A DNA stretch of 64,000 bases from the NCBI GenBank assembly GCA_037957365.1, contig JARHVA010004807.1:1051001-1115000 (forward strand). The letters run 5' to 3'. Made by a program: the position numbers and the translations under genes. The DNA is from Torreya grandis. Its lineage: Eukaryota; Streptophyta; Pinopsida; Cupressales; Taxaceae. The notes beneath the pieces were generated by a model. It had not been told where the DNA came from and did not search any database. It saw only the letters and a program-made list of their open reading frames with translations. Below, piece after piece: positions 47,245-59,870 of this stretch (positions within the stretch are counted from its first letter, which is position 1; every line of letters starts with the position of its first letter).

Positions 47245-48488
47245 TGTTTTATGCTACTATTGATTAATGGGTAAGATTAATCTAATTAAGATATAACTTT
47301 GAAAGAGAATTTAGATCAATAGATATGGCATTTAGACATACATCTGATGTAACAGATTAACAATTGATTCTTTTGATTTCATTAGGGCATGTGATAAATA
47401 TCTAAAGTAATAAAGAGATCATAATAATTAGTTTTATTGGTTGACTAAGTGTGACTATATTTTAGAAGTGGAAAATAAGAATAAGCATTCCCTTGGTTCA
47501 CTTAATCCAGGAATTGATTTGTTACATGTATTAGATTAGTTGTGCAAGATTAGGTTAGTATCATCAATCGATATTGACCTAATGGTTAGAACTAACCTAT
47601 TTGGGAATGTGAAACAATGAATGTATGGTAAACTGAGACTACCTTTTCTTGTTATGTGTTTATGATATCAAAAATTGATGTCATGCATAGATCTAGAAAT
47701 CATCCTCCATTGCATTAAAACCCTAGATGTTCTTGTGATGGATAGAAACCTATAAAAATAGGGGAAGTGTAATGGGATGAGCTCACCCAAATCACCCTCA
47801 CCTGGTGAGTGACCATTTCCTACATATCCAATACTTCAAGGTAGGAAATAAAGCCACAGGTGTTTCTCCCACCTAGTATGACTATGAAATCATGATAATT
47901 AACTTAATGAATGTAACTAATGATTTGCTTTGGTACTTGACAGTGCTTATTTTGACTTGGATTTGAGTGCTTCATAATTGGATTTTGATTTCTCCTAATA
48001 CATAGTATGAAAATTGGGAATAATAGGGCATATTTTCTTAATGTGTTATAGTGTTTATATGTACAATAGATAAATTAACAATTCCCTTGAAATTAAACCT
48101 TGATTTTTTTTATATATGGATGCTTTTGAATTATTTTTCACATCATTAATAAATTAAGCAAATGGGCCAACCCTAAGGATGGGTTTGATTTTAGAAAATA
48201 GTCATTTCTATGAGTGGGAAATATCTAACTAGCCTAGATGTTATTGAATGGCATTAACAACTGTACCAACAAAACTTACCCACATATAATTGGATTACTC
48301 TAAGCATATAAAGATGTATGTGCATGATATTTAACAAGTTTGAAATAGATAGTGAAATTCATGTATGTGTTTAACATCAAGATGATAGGGTTTGATTATA
48401 AAACAACATGAAAGTGTGATAAGATGGAGAATTAGGACATTGTTTCAGTGCTCAAGTTATGCATGGTACATGGATGTCAAGGTTGTCA
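47245..48488 (-). repeat. Gypsy-B 5' LTR
   Basis: Read on minus it starts TGACAACC and ends ACA. It matches the lone LTR at 17092-18337 over its full length with almost equal size (1244 and 1246 bp). Gag lies downstream in the same orientation. The 3' LTR of this copy was not identified. Confidence 0.72.
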
Positions 48489-49420
48489 TTGAAAATTACT
48501 AAATACCATATTTCAATAGTGACATATACCACTAAAAATAGGTACACTATTAAAATTGATTGTAATTTATATATACTTATAATTTATTTATATAATATAT
48601 ATTATATTGGTTTGTGTATAATGATTATATTTTATAAATTTTTTAATAGTAATTTTTCTAATTTTTATCTAGGGGAAAACACAAAATCCAATCAGATTCA
48701 AAGTAGAAGAATAATTCTTATTGTACATGGGCTGCATTAAGTAATATGTGTGGGTCCTAACCAACTTCAAGAATTAGGGATGTTGATACTATAGATGGTT
48801 ATGGATATATCAACATGATTTTTTATGTTTGGGGATATGTTAGTGAGGTCAAGAATGGTGAATTTGATTCACCACTTTGGTTTTCTCACCCTTTATCCTA
48901 TTTCCCCTTTGGCAAAGGTTTTGGTGAGTGAAATGCATAATAAATCACACTTAATTCACAACTATTATCAATGTGTAATTAGCCCAATTACAATCTTATC
49001 AATATTTTGATGTTAAGTTGAAGGCATCCATGAGAAAATTTAATAAGATATTAATTTTTTGTGGGATTTTTCCTCATGTATATTTAAGTCATTAACCAAG
49101 TGAACTCCATGAGTTATCATTATCCAAAAGATATTTTATGTCATTTTTGTTATAATCACAAGGAAAGGGGACCCTATTTAATACATAGCTAATGTAAACA
49201 TTTTTTAGTAGTGGGGAGGAATGGTTAATGAAATTAACCATTTTTGGGTTTCTCACCCTCTAGCCTCTTTCCCCATTTTACTATAGTTCTAAATAAATCA
49301 CTCTTGCCTCAAAATTATTACCAATATTTGATTAACCCAATTACAACCCAATAATGTATATTAATTTTAATTACATAAAATTCATAAATTAGATATGAAT
49401 AATTATGTGGTTTGATATGG
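48489..49420. other. AT-rich sequence with a diverged direct duplication
   Basis: A block with TTTCTCACCCT, TTTCCCC, AATAAATCAC, TAATTAGCCCAATTACAA occurs near 48885-48990 and again near 49250-49345. No gene recognised. Confidence 0.4.
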
Positions 49421-49426
49421 ACCCGG

Positions 49427-49721
49427 TGGGGATAGCCTAGTGGTGTGTGAGATGAGTGTTAGAAGGGGGAGGTTTTAGGGTCTATTTCCTAGATTGACCA
49501 CCTCTATAGCTTTATTCCCACACTAGGCTTTGGTGGGTTCGTTATGAGGGTACCCAATGCAATGGACTATTCATCTTGGTGTTAAATGTGAAATGGGTTA
49601 GTATGTGGCTTGAAACCTATGTTTAATATGATGAGGCAAGTCCATAGTCCATGGCTAGGGATACTCTTCATAGCCAATTTTGGTTCTGATTAAATAAACC
49701 CTATTACCCAACATTTTTTTA
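49427..49721 (+). mobile_element. tRNA-derived SINE-like element, copy 1
   Basis: The 5' end carries a box A match, GATAGCCTAGTGGT (49431-49444), and 30-45 bases later a degraded box B region, GAGGTTTTAGGGTCTATTTC, comparable to the plant SINE pattern GAGGTCxTGGGTTCGAATCC. A conserved body follows: CCCACACTAGG, ATGAGGGTACC and CATAGTCCATGGCTAGGGAT. It ends with TTAAATAAACCCTATTACCC. Pol III internal promoters of this kind derive from tRNA. No terminal poly-A or target duplication could be fixed. Confidence 0.6.
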
Positions 49722-49727
49722 AACCAA

Positions 49728-49975
49728 TGGGGATAGCCTAGTAGTGTGTGAGATGAATTCTATAAGTGTGAGGTCTTGGGGTCCTTTCCCTAGGTAGACA
49801 AACTCTATAACATCACTCCCACACTAGGTTCAAACGGGTTAACCATGAGGGTACCTGATGTAGTGGGCTAGCTGACCCGATGTTCAATGCGACAAGGCAA
49901 GCCATAGTCCATGGCTAGGGATAATTTTCACTTGATTTTGGTTCATGTTAAATAAATCCTATTACCCAATATTTT
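49728..49975 (+). mobile_element. tRNA-derived SINE-like element, copy 2
   Basis: The same structure as copy 1, starting TGGGGATAGCCTAGTAGTGT with box B region GAGGTCTTGGGGTCCTTTCC at 49770-49789, which is closer to consensus than in copy 1. It is about 45 bp shorter because the middle of the body is shortened. The two copies are head-to-tail with about 6 bases between them. Confidence 0.6.
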
Positions 49976-50900
49976 AGCCAATTATACATGCATAAGTAGG
50001 TTAAATGGCTTGGTTGTTTCAAGTCCCACCCAAGTTCAAATCTTTGGAAAGGCAAGTGAGGCCAATTGTGGCCATTGGTTATATTCTCAGGGCTATTAAT
50101 GGTTTTTGGTTATCCTCAAGGTTGGTAGTGGCCATTTTTGGTATAAATATGATATTATATGGTATACATGTGGTTAATAAATTACATGGTGATCTGGGGC
50201 CGCGATTGTGTCTTAGACCTATCTACGCACTAGTCAAAGTTTATCATCAATTAAAATATATATTAGGTAGTTATTGATGACTCTATTTATAGTTAATGTA
50301 GTGTAGCGGGTATAATTTTTTTTATTGAGTTAGTATGTGCATTCAAAAAAAAATATGTTCATTCACATACATATTACATAATACACAACACTTTTCATAC
50401 TCTCTTTATTTATATATATAATTATAAACAATCATTACACTTCATAGGTCTCTATATGGTATATCTCCACACTCTCTACTATTATGATATTTTATTACTT
50501 CTCTTATATACTATCACATATATCATCTATCACTTATTTATTATTTATCAAATCTTATTATAACATTGTGGTGTAAGTACTGGCTAGATACCTTTACAAT
50601 TCAATGATCATGTATTTGTAGGACATGATTTTTGTTCATATGTAGTGTTTTATGTTACCCTAGATTACCAAAGACTATTGTGTTTACCAAGTTTATATAA
50701 TCCTCTATTCCATTAGTCTAGAGATATATTTTCTTTTTGAAGTAAATTGGAGTCTCTACGGTGATTCTTTGTAAGCTTATATTCGACTGAATTATCCTGC
50801 CAATATTTACCCAAATTTAATAAATTTATCTTATATTTGATATAACTCTAAATAATATTAGAAGAAACATTCCAAAATTATTTATTCACCATAGTGTCGA
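49976..50900. other. AT-rich sequence, nothing firm
   Basis: A 90-codon plus-strand open frame at 50005-50277 has no recognisable domain. From 50.36 to 50.55 kb the sequence is very AT-rich. Confidence 0.3.
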
Positions 50901-50904
50901 AAAT

Positions 50905-53600
50905 CTATAAAAAATTAGGGTATGGCATGATCAACAACAAAAAACTTAAATGTATGGCACAAGATATTGAATTATCCTTTTTTGCATCACCCAAACTAGA
51001 TTTATAGGATAGTAATACATGTTTCCAAAAAAAAACATTACTTCTTCTTGGTGGATCACCCGTCATTAGGTAGTATTTATCATATCTCTCTACCATGGTT
51101 TTGGAGAAGGTCTCCTAGTTTAGTAATATGGCCTTGGAATCTAAGATATTTTATTCCAATCTAGTATTTTCATTGGCTGCATTAACCACACCCCTTTAAA
51201 ATAGTGAAACCTCTAATATTTTTTAGTATGCCTCATGACCTACTATTTGAATCTCCATTTTTTCATCTGACTGCTTAGTAGTATTGCATACTCCTCCATC
51301 TCTTCAAAAATAAATACTCTATGGGCTTACTTGTCTTTATGTTCATTTTATTAGGATATCTATTTTTTCCACTCTTGATTTGAAGGGAATATATTATCAT
51401 CAAAGTTTTTGGAGGTAATGTTGAGCTACCTCTCCAAGTCTTCTAGTTATTATTCAAGTATTGAGTGCACATGGGCCAACTTATAGATAATGTAAAATAT
51501 GTAGTTGTATCCCCCATGGCCTTCTGCAACTTCTCTAGTTTATTTTTATATTCCTTATTATTTTTTTGGTTTTATCTTAAGAGTGGCCCAAACAGTTGTT
51601 CAACATACTCTTCTATAGCATCTACTATGATTAGGTTTTTGTCTTCTTGAGTGGTTGATAAAATTCCCCTCTTTTTCCTTTAATTATTTTTTTATCAGCC
51701 ATATTGAATCTGGATCATTTTGTGGCCTAATAATTGTGGTTAAGGTTATGAGAGACATTTTTATCCCTTACCCCATATTCAAACACCTCTTCATCCAATC
51801 TATCTTGGTTTTATGAATCAGGGTCTCCCCAACTGATTCTTTATATTTTTGTTAGCTTCTATAATTCATCGACAATATTCCTCTTATTTTACATTGTAGG
51901 ATGATAGGTAGTACCACTATAGCAGAGGTAAAAATTTTATGTCAATACAAATCTAATTTGATTCTTCTTAGGAGGTATTTGGATGTGGCTGAATTAATTC
52001 ATGATTCCTATCTCCCCCAGAGCACTCTATTCTTGTCCATCACTTATTTTTATTGCATGTATAAGGATGCTACCTCGATTTCTTTCTCATCTTTTCTATT
52101 TGTTATTTTTCTGCTTTGTCTAATATTTCCTAACTTTACTCTAGTTTTCACCCTTATTATTATTTTTATTTTCTCACTCCTTTCTTTTAATTTTTTCTTC
52201 CTCCTTTTTATAGTATCCTTACTAAACATTACTTTTCTTTTCTTCTTCTTCCTCTTCTCTTTTATTTTCTTCTTCCTCCTTTTCACTCCTTTCTTCCTCT
52301 CTTTAGTTTGCCTCTTGTTTTTGTTTTATCTCTACCTCAGATTTCTCTCTTTCCATCTTTTCCTTCTTTGCTTCTTATACTCTTTGTTTTTATAACTTAT
52401 CTCTTTATAAATTTTCTTGTTTTTATTTTTCTTGTTCTTGTTTTTCCTTTCTACTTTCTCTTATTCTATTTTTTAATTTCCCAAAGATCTATTGAACCTG
52501 ATTAGTATCAAGATCTAAAATTTCTTAAATTTTTATTTTCTCATCCTCCAATTATTGGTCTATGATAACGTCCTCCCTCTACTTCAACATTTTTAGTTAT
52601 CTTTTCTTCTCTAATGTTTTTCTATCAATTCAAATTTATGTTTGGTTTGTAGCTATTTTTTTTGTATTTTGCAAAGAACTTTTTTATCTTCTAGGGGCAA
52701 TATTTTTTCTCCCACCACATTTTCTACTGCATATTTTTTCTTATTGTTCTATGGTTATCTTACCTTCCCTACATCTTTTTTGGGAAATTATAATTTCCTA
52801 TTGCATGGTGAGTTGGAGTCTCTCAATTATATCATCCATAGTAAATTGAATCATCTCCACATAGTTAATTATTGTCTTTAGTATCCTTATTTTTCCTTAG
52901 TATAGACTTTATCATACTTATTTCCTAATCAGGGTACTCCCCCTTTCTTCCCAAATTAATGTATGAGGGTTAAAATGTCTAGTATCTTTTCTAAAATAAA
53001 TATTTCTTCCCACATTTATTTCTCTCCATGTTTTTCTTCCTCCAACGATTATGTTTTTGGAAAAGAACCAAAGTTTATTTCTTGTCCTTTTTTTGAGAAT
53101 TTTATTTTCTTTTTCCTCTACCTTTCTTTTTGGGGGTGAAGAGATTTTATTCCTTTTGCTACCAATCATTTATAATAAAGTTTATCCTACAAATTCCATA
53201 AATGAAGTAGTGGAAACCACTACTTCTATTTGATTTTTTCTTTTTGTGACTTTAGATGTTCCTTCCCCTAGTTTTGACTTCTTTTCCCTCAAAGAATAGG
53301 GTGGAGGCCCATTTTAATCCATTTTATCTTCCACTAGAAACCAATTTGTAGTGGAATGCTTGACTAAAAATCTAGTAGTCTCTTCCTCATGATTTTTTAC
53401 TTTTAGGTCTAATGTTGTACTATCTTTTTTTAACCACATTGATTTGTGTAGTGTTGGCCCATTTTGAGATGATCTTGCCATCTCTTGTTTATATGATATT
53501 TTGTTGAGTTCCACTATAGTTGGGACTTTTGTGTTTGTTGGTGCAACCAAAAATGGTTGTGTGAGCCTATATTTTATTCTTATGATTCATCCATGACTTG
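50905..53600 (-). pseudogene. K/E-rich coding remnants of unknown family, downstream of Gypsy-C pol
   Basis: Minus-strand frames over 2.7 kb keep protein-like composition, mostly Lys, Glu, Arg, Asn and Ile, with scattered stops. Pieces include EEETTRFLVKHSTTNWFL (53.35 kb), IVDAIEEYVEQLFGPLLR (51.6 kb) and PRRSNVFFWKHVLLSY (51.0 kb). The 52.05-52.5 kb part is almost wholly Lys/Arg/Glu and would form a charged coiled coil. I do not recognise the family. It could be an extra reading frame of Gypsy-C placed 3' of integrase, or a separate element. The long hydrophobic open frame on plus here is its antisense shadow. Confidence 0.35.
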
Positions 53601-54066
53601 TGATACCCTAGGTTGTGTAGGTAGTCATTTCACCCATACAACTAAAAATCCTTCTTTTTTAACTATAACTTCATAAGGTATGGGTAGAAGTGGGATGTAT
53701 TTGATTTTAAATAGTTTTATGTACAAATATTCATCACATAATTTGAATATATCCTTAGTTTAGCACTTATGAATCATTTGTGGAGAGATTTGATACCTCA
53801 TTGCTACCATTCCTCTAATCAATATTTCCCATGCTAAAATATGTGATATATCTCCATCCCCTTATTGAATGGATTCTAATGCATTCTTATTTTTATCCTA
53901 AAATTTTTATTTGGTCCCATTGAATTAGTCTTTGATACCTTGGTATGGTGTTCATGAATTATATGGATAATGCTAATTACAAGGAACCATAGAAAAATTT
54001 GTGAGTACCTTTATTGATCTTGTGAATATTTTCCTAATACTGTTCACAAAGGGTGACAGAAAAGTG

Positions 54067-54483
54067 CTACTGCATGCTTGGGGCAATCATTTCCCATGAA
54101 ATTTGGACACTATTAGTAGTAGCATAATCCTTTTGATTTTTATAGTAGACCTTCCATCCAATAAATTTTATCACAAATTGAGCCCCAAGATTCCTACTTC
54201 TTTGTATGGAGATATCCCTATAGTTGGGGAATGTCTTAGTAATTGTGGCTACTAATTTCTTACTCATCATATTGTTATTGTTGTATTTGTGGGTGATATG
54301 ACTCTATTTTCCTATCATTATATGGATGGTTTTTGATGTGTTGTGGTAGGGTTTATCTAGATACATGATGTCTTCATGTGCTTCACTCAATATCACCTTG
54401 ATTATGCTCTTTTTGATTCCTAGATATGGAAATTGAATCCATACATCCAATTGCAATTTGTTGATAATGATGTGTTCTTCCAT
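54067..54483 (-). pseudogene. unknown 139-codon protein, one internal stop
   Basis: ATG at 54483 to TAG at 54067 stays in frame with a single TAG at codon 60. The product begins MEEHIIINKLQLDVWIQFPY, then LSEAHEDIMYLDKPYHNTS, and after the stop TITKTFPNYRDISIQRSRN and FIGWKVYYKNQKDYATTNS. Codon usage and even composition look like a real protein. No domain is recognised. It lies about 1 kb downstream of the Gypsy-C integrase and upstream of the K/E-rich remnants on the same strand, so it may belong to an additional gene set of that element. Confidence 0.45.
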
Positions 54484-55490
54484 ACATTACATCTCTTGTG
54501 TTTTATGGTTTTACTATAACATCACCAATCTTTACTAATCCATTTTGTGGGGATCTATTTCCCCTAGTTTTGATTGTATATATTTTTAGTTTCATCTTAG
54601 TAGGATAGAAGAGTAAAGACACTCTAAAATGTTCCTTAAATATCCATGAAATTATATTTTGCATAATTTTTCTCATAATTTGGTTTCTTTATCTACTTAG
54701 CTCCAACCACTCTAGGTAACTCCATTTTTTCTTATTTTTGAGGCAGGGTTTCACATAGGATATACTTTATTCGTAAGAAAATTTCATCAAATTGCCATTA
54801 TCATGGGGATGTTTAATTTGCATGGAGGATAAATTTCCTTTTTGTAAATTTCCTAATTTGGTTGTTAAATATGGTGGGTAAACAACTATTTTAACCCTCA
54901 TTTAATGCTTATAGCCATTACCACCCAACTTCCTTTCCTTTTAGGGTCTCATTTGTTCTAGTTACTTCTTCCTTTTTCAATTTTAATTCCATTATTATCC
55001 TTATCTTAATGCCATCCTTTTCTTTATGTTTTCTTTATAACCATGTTTTATGTTTCCCACCAACCACATATTTGTAATTGACTTATTTTTCCATTTTGTT
55101 CAACTAATAAATTAATATATCCTTATGTAAAAAGCAAATGTATATTCAATTTTATTAGGAAGAGAATTGGTCATTGCTCTTCACTCCCCCTCTTTGCTAA
55201 TCCATTATTTATTTATTTTGAGTCTCAATTGTACTAATTTTTTCATATATCCTATATATTTTTGTCTTTGGGTTATTTTTATTTCTACTTTTTATTATTC
55301 GTTTCAAAACAATTTTCTCCTAGTTTTATTATTTTTCCCATATTTTTTTTCTATTTTTTCAAAATTGTTTTTATGTTTTTTCTATTTTTTCCATCACATC
55401 TTAGTTTTTTTTATTTTTTTTCGCACTGTATTTCACAATTTTAATCTTCAGTTTAAAGTTTCAACCATTCACCATTAATGTATCTTTTCT
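54484..55490. other. spacer, pyrimidine-rich on plus
   Basis: The plus-strand open frame at 55167-55478 is Phe/Leu/Tyr-rich only because the strand is T-rich. On minus the tract continues from the integrase C-terminus as Lys/Asn-rich sequence with stops. No domain recognised. Confidence 0.3.
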
Positions 55491-58400
55491 ACAACATTCC
55501 TGAAAGTATTCTTAATATTATTGCTCTAAGATCTAGATTTTATTTAATTAGATAGGGTTCTAGCCATTATTTTTAATTTTCTTGAATTTTAATACTTAAT
55601 GTCATATAGTAATACTCTTTAATGTACCCCAATTTATTTTTTTATTTATGTGATAGTCATGATAAACTTTCATTCTTATCTTATCTTGCATTTGATTATA
55701 AGTGGCTATGGTATTTTTTCATCTAGTTTTCTAATTCCACGAGTATTTATTTTAATGATTCATTTTCATTCATCCTAAATACAACTATTAATCTTAGGGT
55801 TGGTAAAATGTACTACATGGGCACTATGAATTCAATGCATATACTAATTAAAATGGATAATACTTGGTTAGCCATGTGTAGATCATGTAGTAAGCCCAAT
55901 ATACCACTAGTATTTTAATATCCCAATCTACTATCTCCACATTACATACATTGGTCAAAACGTTATCCAAAGATTTGTTTAATACTTCCAATATTCTTGT
56001 GGGTGATAGGGAGTATTGTGATTATGCTATATCAATAAGTTCTTCAATAACTATGTTATTGAGTTATTTACCTTTTTTTCATTAATAACTTATAATACTG
56101 AGTGGTCATCCAATTCAAGTAATGATGTTCTCATATAAAAATTTAGTGGTAGTTTCTAATCTATAATCATTTGTAGGAATTTATTCCACCTATATTGTTA
56201 GGTATTCTATGTTTATTACTAAGGATTGTGTCTTGCTTCTCCAAAATTCTTATTTAATTATCTAATAAATTTAATGGACCATTTATTGAATCGGGCTAGT
56301 GGTAATACTAGTCTACATGGAATTTCATCATGTGTGTTAGGTTCCCATACCCTTTGGCATATATCACAAATAAATTCATGTTTATGTGATTTAAAAATGG
56401 TTTGCCACTATAGGCTAACTAAAATTATTTTCTTGGCATTGTCTTCTCATGAATTTATCCCCCATGCTATTCCATCATGTACCTCCACAATGGTGCCTTC
56501 TTTCTCATGTGATAATCACTGTAAACCATCATATATTCAATTCTTGTATAAGGCTCCCTCTCTAAATGTAAATGTAAAATATTATTTTAGTAATCTTTTA
56601 CATTCCTTTTTTCCATATATTTCCATAAATTCCCCTATTTCTAGGAATTTCACAATGTTTGCCATATCCTTTGGAATTACCTCAATGAGAAATAAATGAG
56701 ATATAAGATGATTGGAGCACATCCTTCATTGTATCAACATATTATCTAGTGGTAATTATTGAAAAATAGTCTCTTCCATTATTTATCAGGTTATATTCAC
56801 CATAATTTTAAAACAAAAATCTTGGAATAACATTAGCTAACATAATACCATCCCCTATATTATATGTATATTTATTAAATATTTTCTTATGGCTCATGGT
56901 CAATGAAAGATAATAATGAGGTAATAAGTAGATATTGTCAAAATTATGCACTGTGTACACTATTGTTAATCCCTCCCTTTATGCCAATGAGTAATTTTTT
57001 CTAACTTCTTTAATTTTTAGCTTACAAATGAAAAATGTTTATCAATATTAACATGTGTATATATAAGTACCTTCCCTACATCTATTCCTAATGCATCTAC
57101 ATGTACATGGAATGGTAGTGTCTAATCTATAAAAATAAATATTAATGCATCAATTATCTTATTTTTTAATTTATCAAATGCTTCCTAAATTTTTTGTGTC
57201 CATTTGATTGTTTGGTTCTTATTTCTCTTCAATAATTCTTATATGAGGGTGTTAATACCTCATAGTTATGATTGATCCCATGATGATAGCACCTATATCC
57301 TACTATTGTCCTTACCTCTTTATATCTCTTCGTAGTGGCATATTTATGATTATTGAAGTTTTTAATGGATCTAGCATGAGTCCCTCCATAAAAATAATGT
57401 TTCATAATAGTTATATGAATATAGTTGAGAAGACATATTTTTTAAAGTTTAATGAGATGTTAAATTGTATACACCATTCAAATATTTGTGTTAATGGATG
57501 AACATGATCCTTTAATAACCCTTATACCATCCAATAATCTAAATATACCTTTAAAATTCATGAATAATTATCTAAATTCATTTACCATGATGTAAATAAA
57601 TAATTATAGTGCATTATTGGATATAAATAGAATTATGGTATACATAAATGACCCATATTATATCAAAAATGTTGTTTTTGGGTCATCTTATGGTGCTCTC
57701 TTTACCTAGTGATAGTTAGATAATCCATCTATGAATGATTATACATCTCTACCTACCATAATCTCTAAGATTTATTTGGTGAAGGGTTTAGGGAATGGAT
57801 CATGTAGACATTCCTTATTTAGTTTTTTGTAGATAATGGGTCAAAGCATAATAGTATGTACCACATTTTGGCATAAAATGGCCACATACACTTCCAATTT
57901 CTCCTAAAAATATCTTGAGTTTGGGTCACTAATATTAATAAAAAAATGTGTTTTATATTATATATATATTAATGTCATGCATATACATTTTTGTGAATTT
58001 TAAAAAAAAATATTAATTAGTGTTATGATATTGTCAACCAACACTTTTATCTAATTCAATCTTAACTTTAGTTTTACATTTTGGTTGAGCCTGTAAGGTC
58101 TCATCCTTAATGGTATTATGTCTTCTTTCACCTATATTTTCATCATTCTAAATTCTTCCTTAATTCCTTTTAGTTTTGTAAAATTTCATGGAAATAAATA
58201 GTTGTATTCTCTTAACAACTCAAGCATATGCTCTACTTCCTCCTCAGTCTAGTGATCTCTAGTCTTCACTATTTTGGGATTTCTTTCTTTTGATATATTT
58301 TCTTATCTAGTTTTCAGGGGTTTATAAAAATATTAATTTTTGTATTCCACAATTTTAGTCAATTATCTCTCTTCCTTTTCAATTTATATTTTATGTTCTC

Positions 58401-59870
58401 TGGTTTGTCCTATTCATCATTCAATTCTTATTTAGTTGATTTCTTAAAATATTCTTTATCTTGACTTATTCTTTATTGGTTTTATATTATGTTCCTTCTT
58501 TTACTTATCTAATAATGGTCCCAATTAGTTCCCCATAATCTAAATGTTTCATTATAGTATTTTCTATTTTTATTCTCATAAATTGATGTTTTTTAGTACT
58601 TTTCAACATAAATAGGAATGTTTTTACTCTCTATAGTAGTCAACATACTCTTGTATCAAGGTCCTATAAATTGAATGTTTGATAAAAGTTGGTTTTGAGT
58701 TACTCCTAGTTACAAGTCCTTATTTGCATCTATCGGTGCATATAGCATGCCCTTGGATATGTTTCAAGTGTTTTGGAAAAGAATTGTACCTAAATTGGTT
58801 TATCCGTTTCAACTTATTTGGTTTGAATCTTTTTTTAGTTTAAAATATGCATCTTTGGATTATGTGTGCCTATATATTGTGGTATTTCTTAAAAGTATCC
58901 TTACTCTCTAATTTCCATTATTTTCAATAAAATACTGGAACATTTCTAGTTCAATATTATGTCTTTGTGAGTATTTCACCACCTTGTGTAGTGATAACCA
59001 ATGTATCATCTATAGTCTTCATTCTTATATTTTCTAAGTGAAATATCCTTATCATTTGTTTTAGATATTATTATGTATCTCCTATTGTGTTTAATTTTGG
59101 TATCTTAAAATGTGAATCCCTTCTCAATGTGTTATAATTTATGTGTCCATGATATCATATTTTAATTTGTGATAAGCTTGTATTTATTGGTTTGTAATTT
59201 ATTCATAAGAATAAAATTTCTTGCCCTCTTTTCTGGCTCTCCGTATAGCTAGGATTCAATGTATTCTTTAAAATTTGTTTCTATCTCTTCACTTTCTAGT
59301 GATACTTCTCCTTTATCATTTGGTTCATAAATTTCATTGATATTTTTTGTTTTTGTTATTGTGTAAACTTCATATACTTCATCGAAAACACTCTCCCCTT
59401 CGTTTGACCATAATTATTTAGACCATGTAGATGCTAGTCCAATTTATAACTGGGTACTACTAATATATTTTATTCAAATGTGATATCTTCCTCCTTATAT
59501 TATAATGTGCCATTACAATGAATGAACCATTCTAAATTCAATAGTGTAATAGATCTTGTGTCATACATATTAATGACTTTAAAATAAACATTCTAATTTA
59601 CACCCATAAATCTAATTTTTACATTTCAAAGCATTCCTATAGGTGATAGTTATGTCCCATTAGCCATATTAATATCATATGGCTCTACATGAAATTGTGG
59701 TTTTTCAAACACTTCCCAAGTAAGATGTGTAAGAACTTTTGTGTCTACCTATATGTCTACTAAGGTTTCCTTTACTTCATGGCCATAAATTTTAATGTCT
59801 AAGAGGATTTTCATATTTTTACACTTATTTCTAGTTTAGAATACATTATTTTTGTATTTTTTTCTACCCT
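55491..59870 (-). pseudogene. Gypsy-C Pol: protease, RT, RNase H, integrase
   Basis: All on minus, in order of transcription. Protease: VKETLVDI.VDTKVLTHLT, where the catalytic DTG has become DTK (59738-59749), then PYDINMANGT. RT: HDPFPKPFTK (57781-57807), GRDV.SFIDGLSNYH, KTTFLI.YGSFMYT, and later FNISLNFKKYVFSTIF and MEGLMLDPLKT. RNase H: LPFHVHVDALGIDVGKVLI (57092-57115 region). Integrase: FREGALYKNWIYDG, a zinc-binding segment with HEFICDICQRVWEP (56340-56380), PLARFNKWSIKFI, then NKSLDNVLTNVC and the core-end VDWDIKILVVYWAYY. The order places it in Ty3/gypsy (integrase after RT). Frequent stops and frameshifts make it non-functional. No chromodomain was seen after the integrase. Confidence 0.88.

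Noticed and set aside
49993..50045. Possible third tRNA-like promoter (TGGCTTGGTT and AAGTTCAAATC)
   Set aside because: The two boxes are only about 26 bases apart and match consensus poorly, and no SINE body similar to the neighbouring pair follows.
51901..52395. 164-codon hydrophobic open frame on plus, rich in Phe and Leu, resembling a membrane protein
   Set aside because: The plus strand is T/C-rich here, and the complementary strand encodes a K/E/R-rich protein-like sequence in line with the neighbouring minus-strand remnants. The hydrophobic frame is a composition artefact.
56226..56699. 157-codon open frame on plus
   Set aside because: The minus strand of the same bases encodes the gypsy integrase zinc-binding region with clear motifs, so the plus frame is its antisense shadow.
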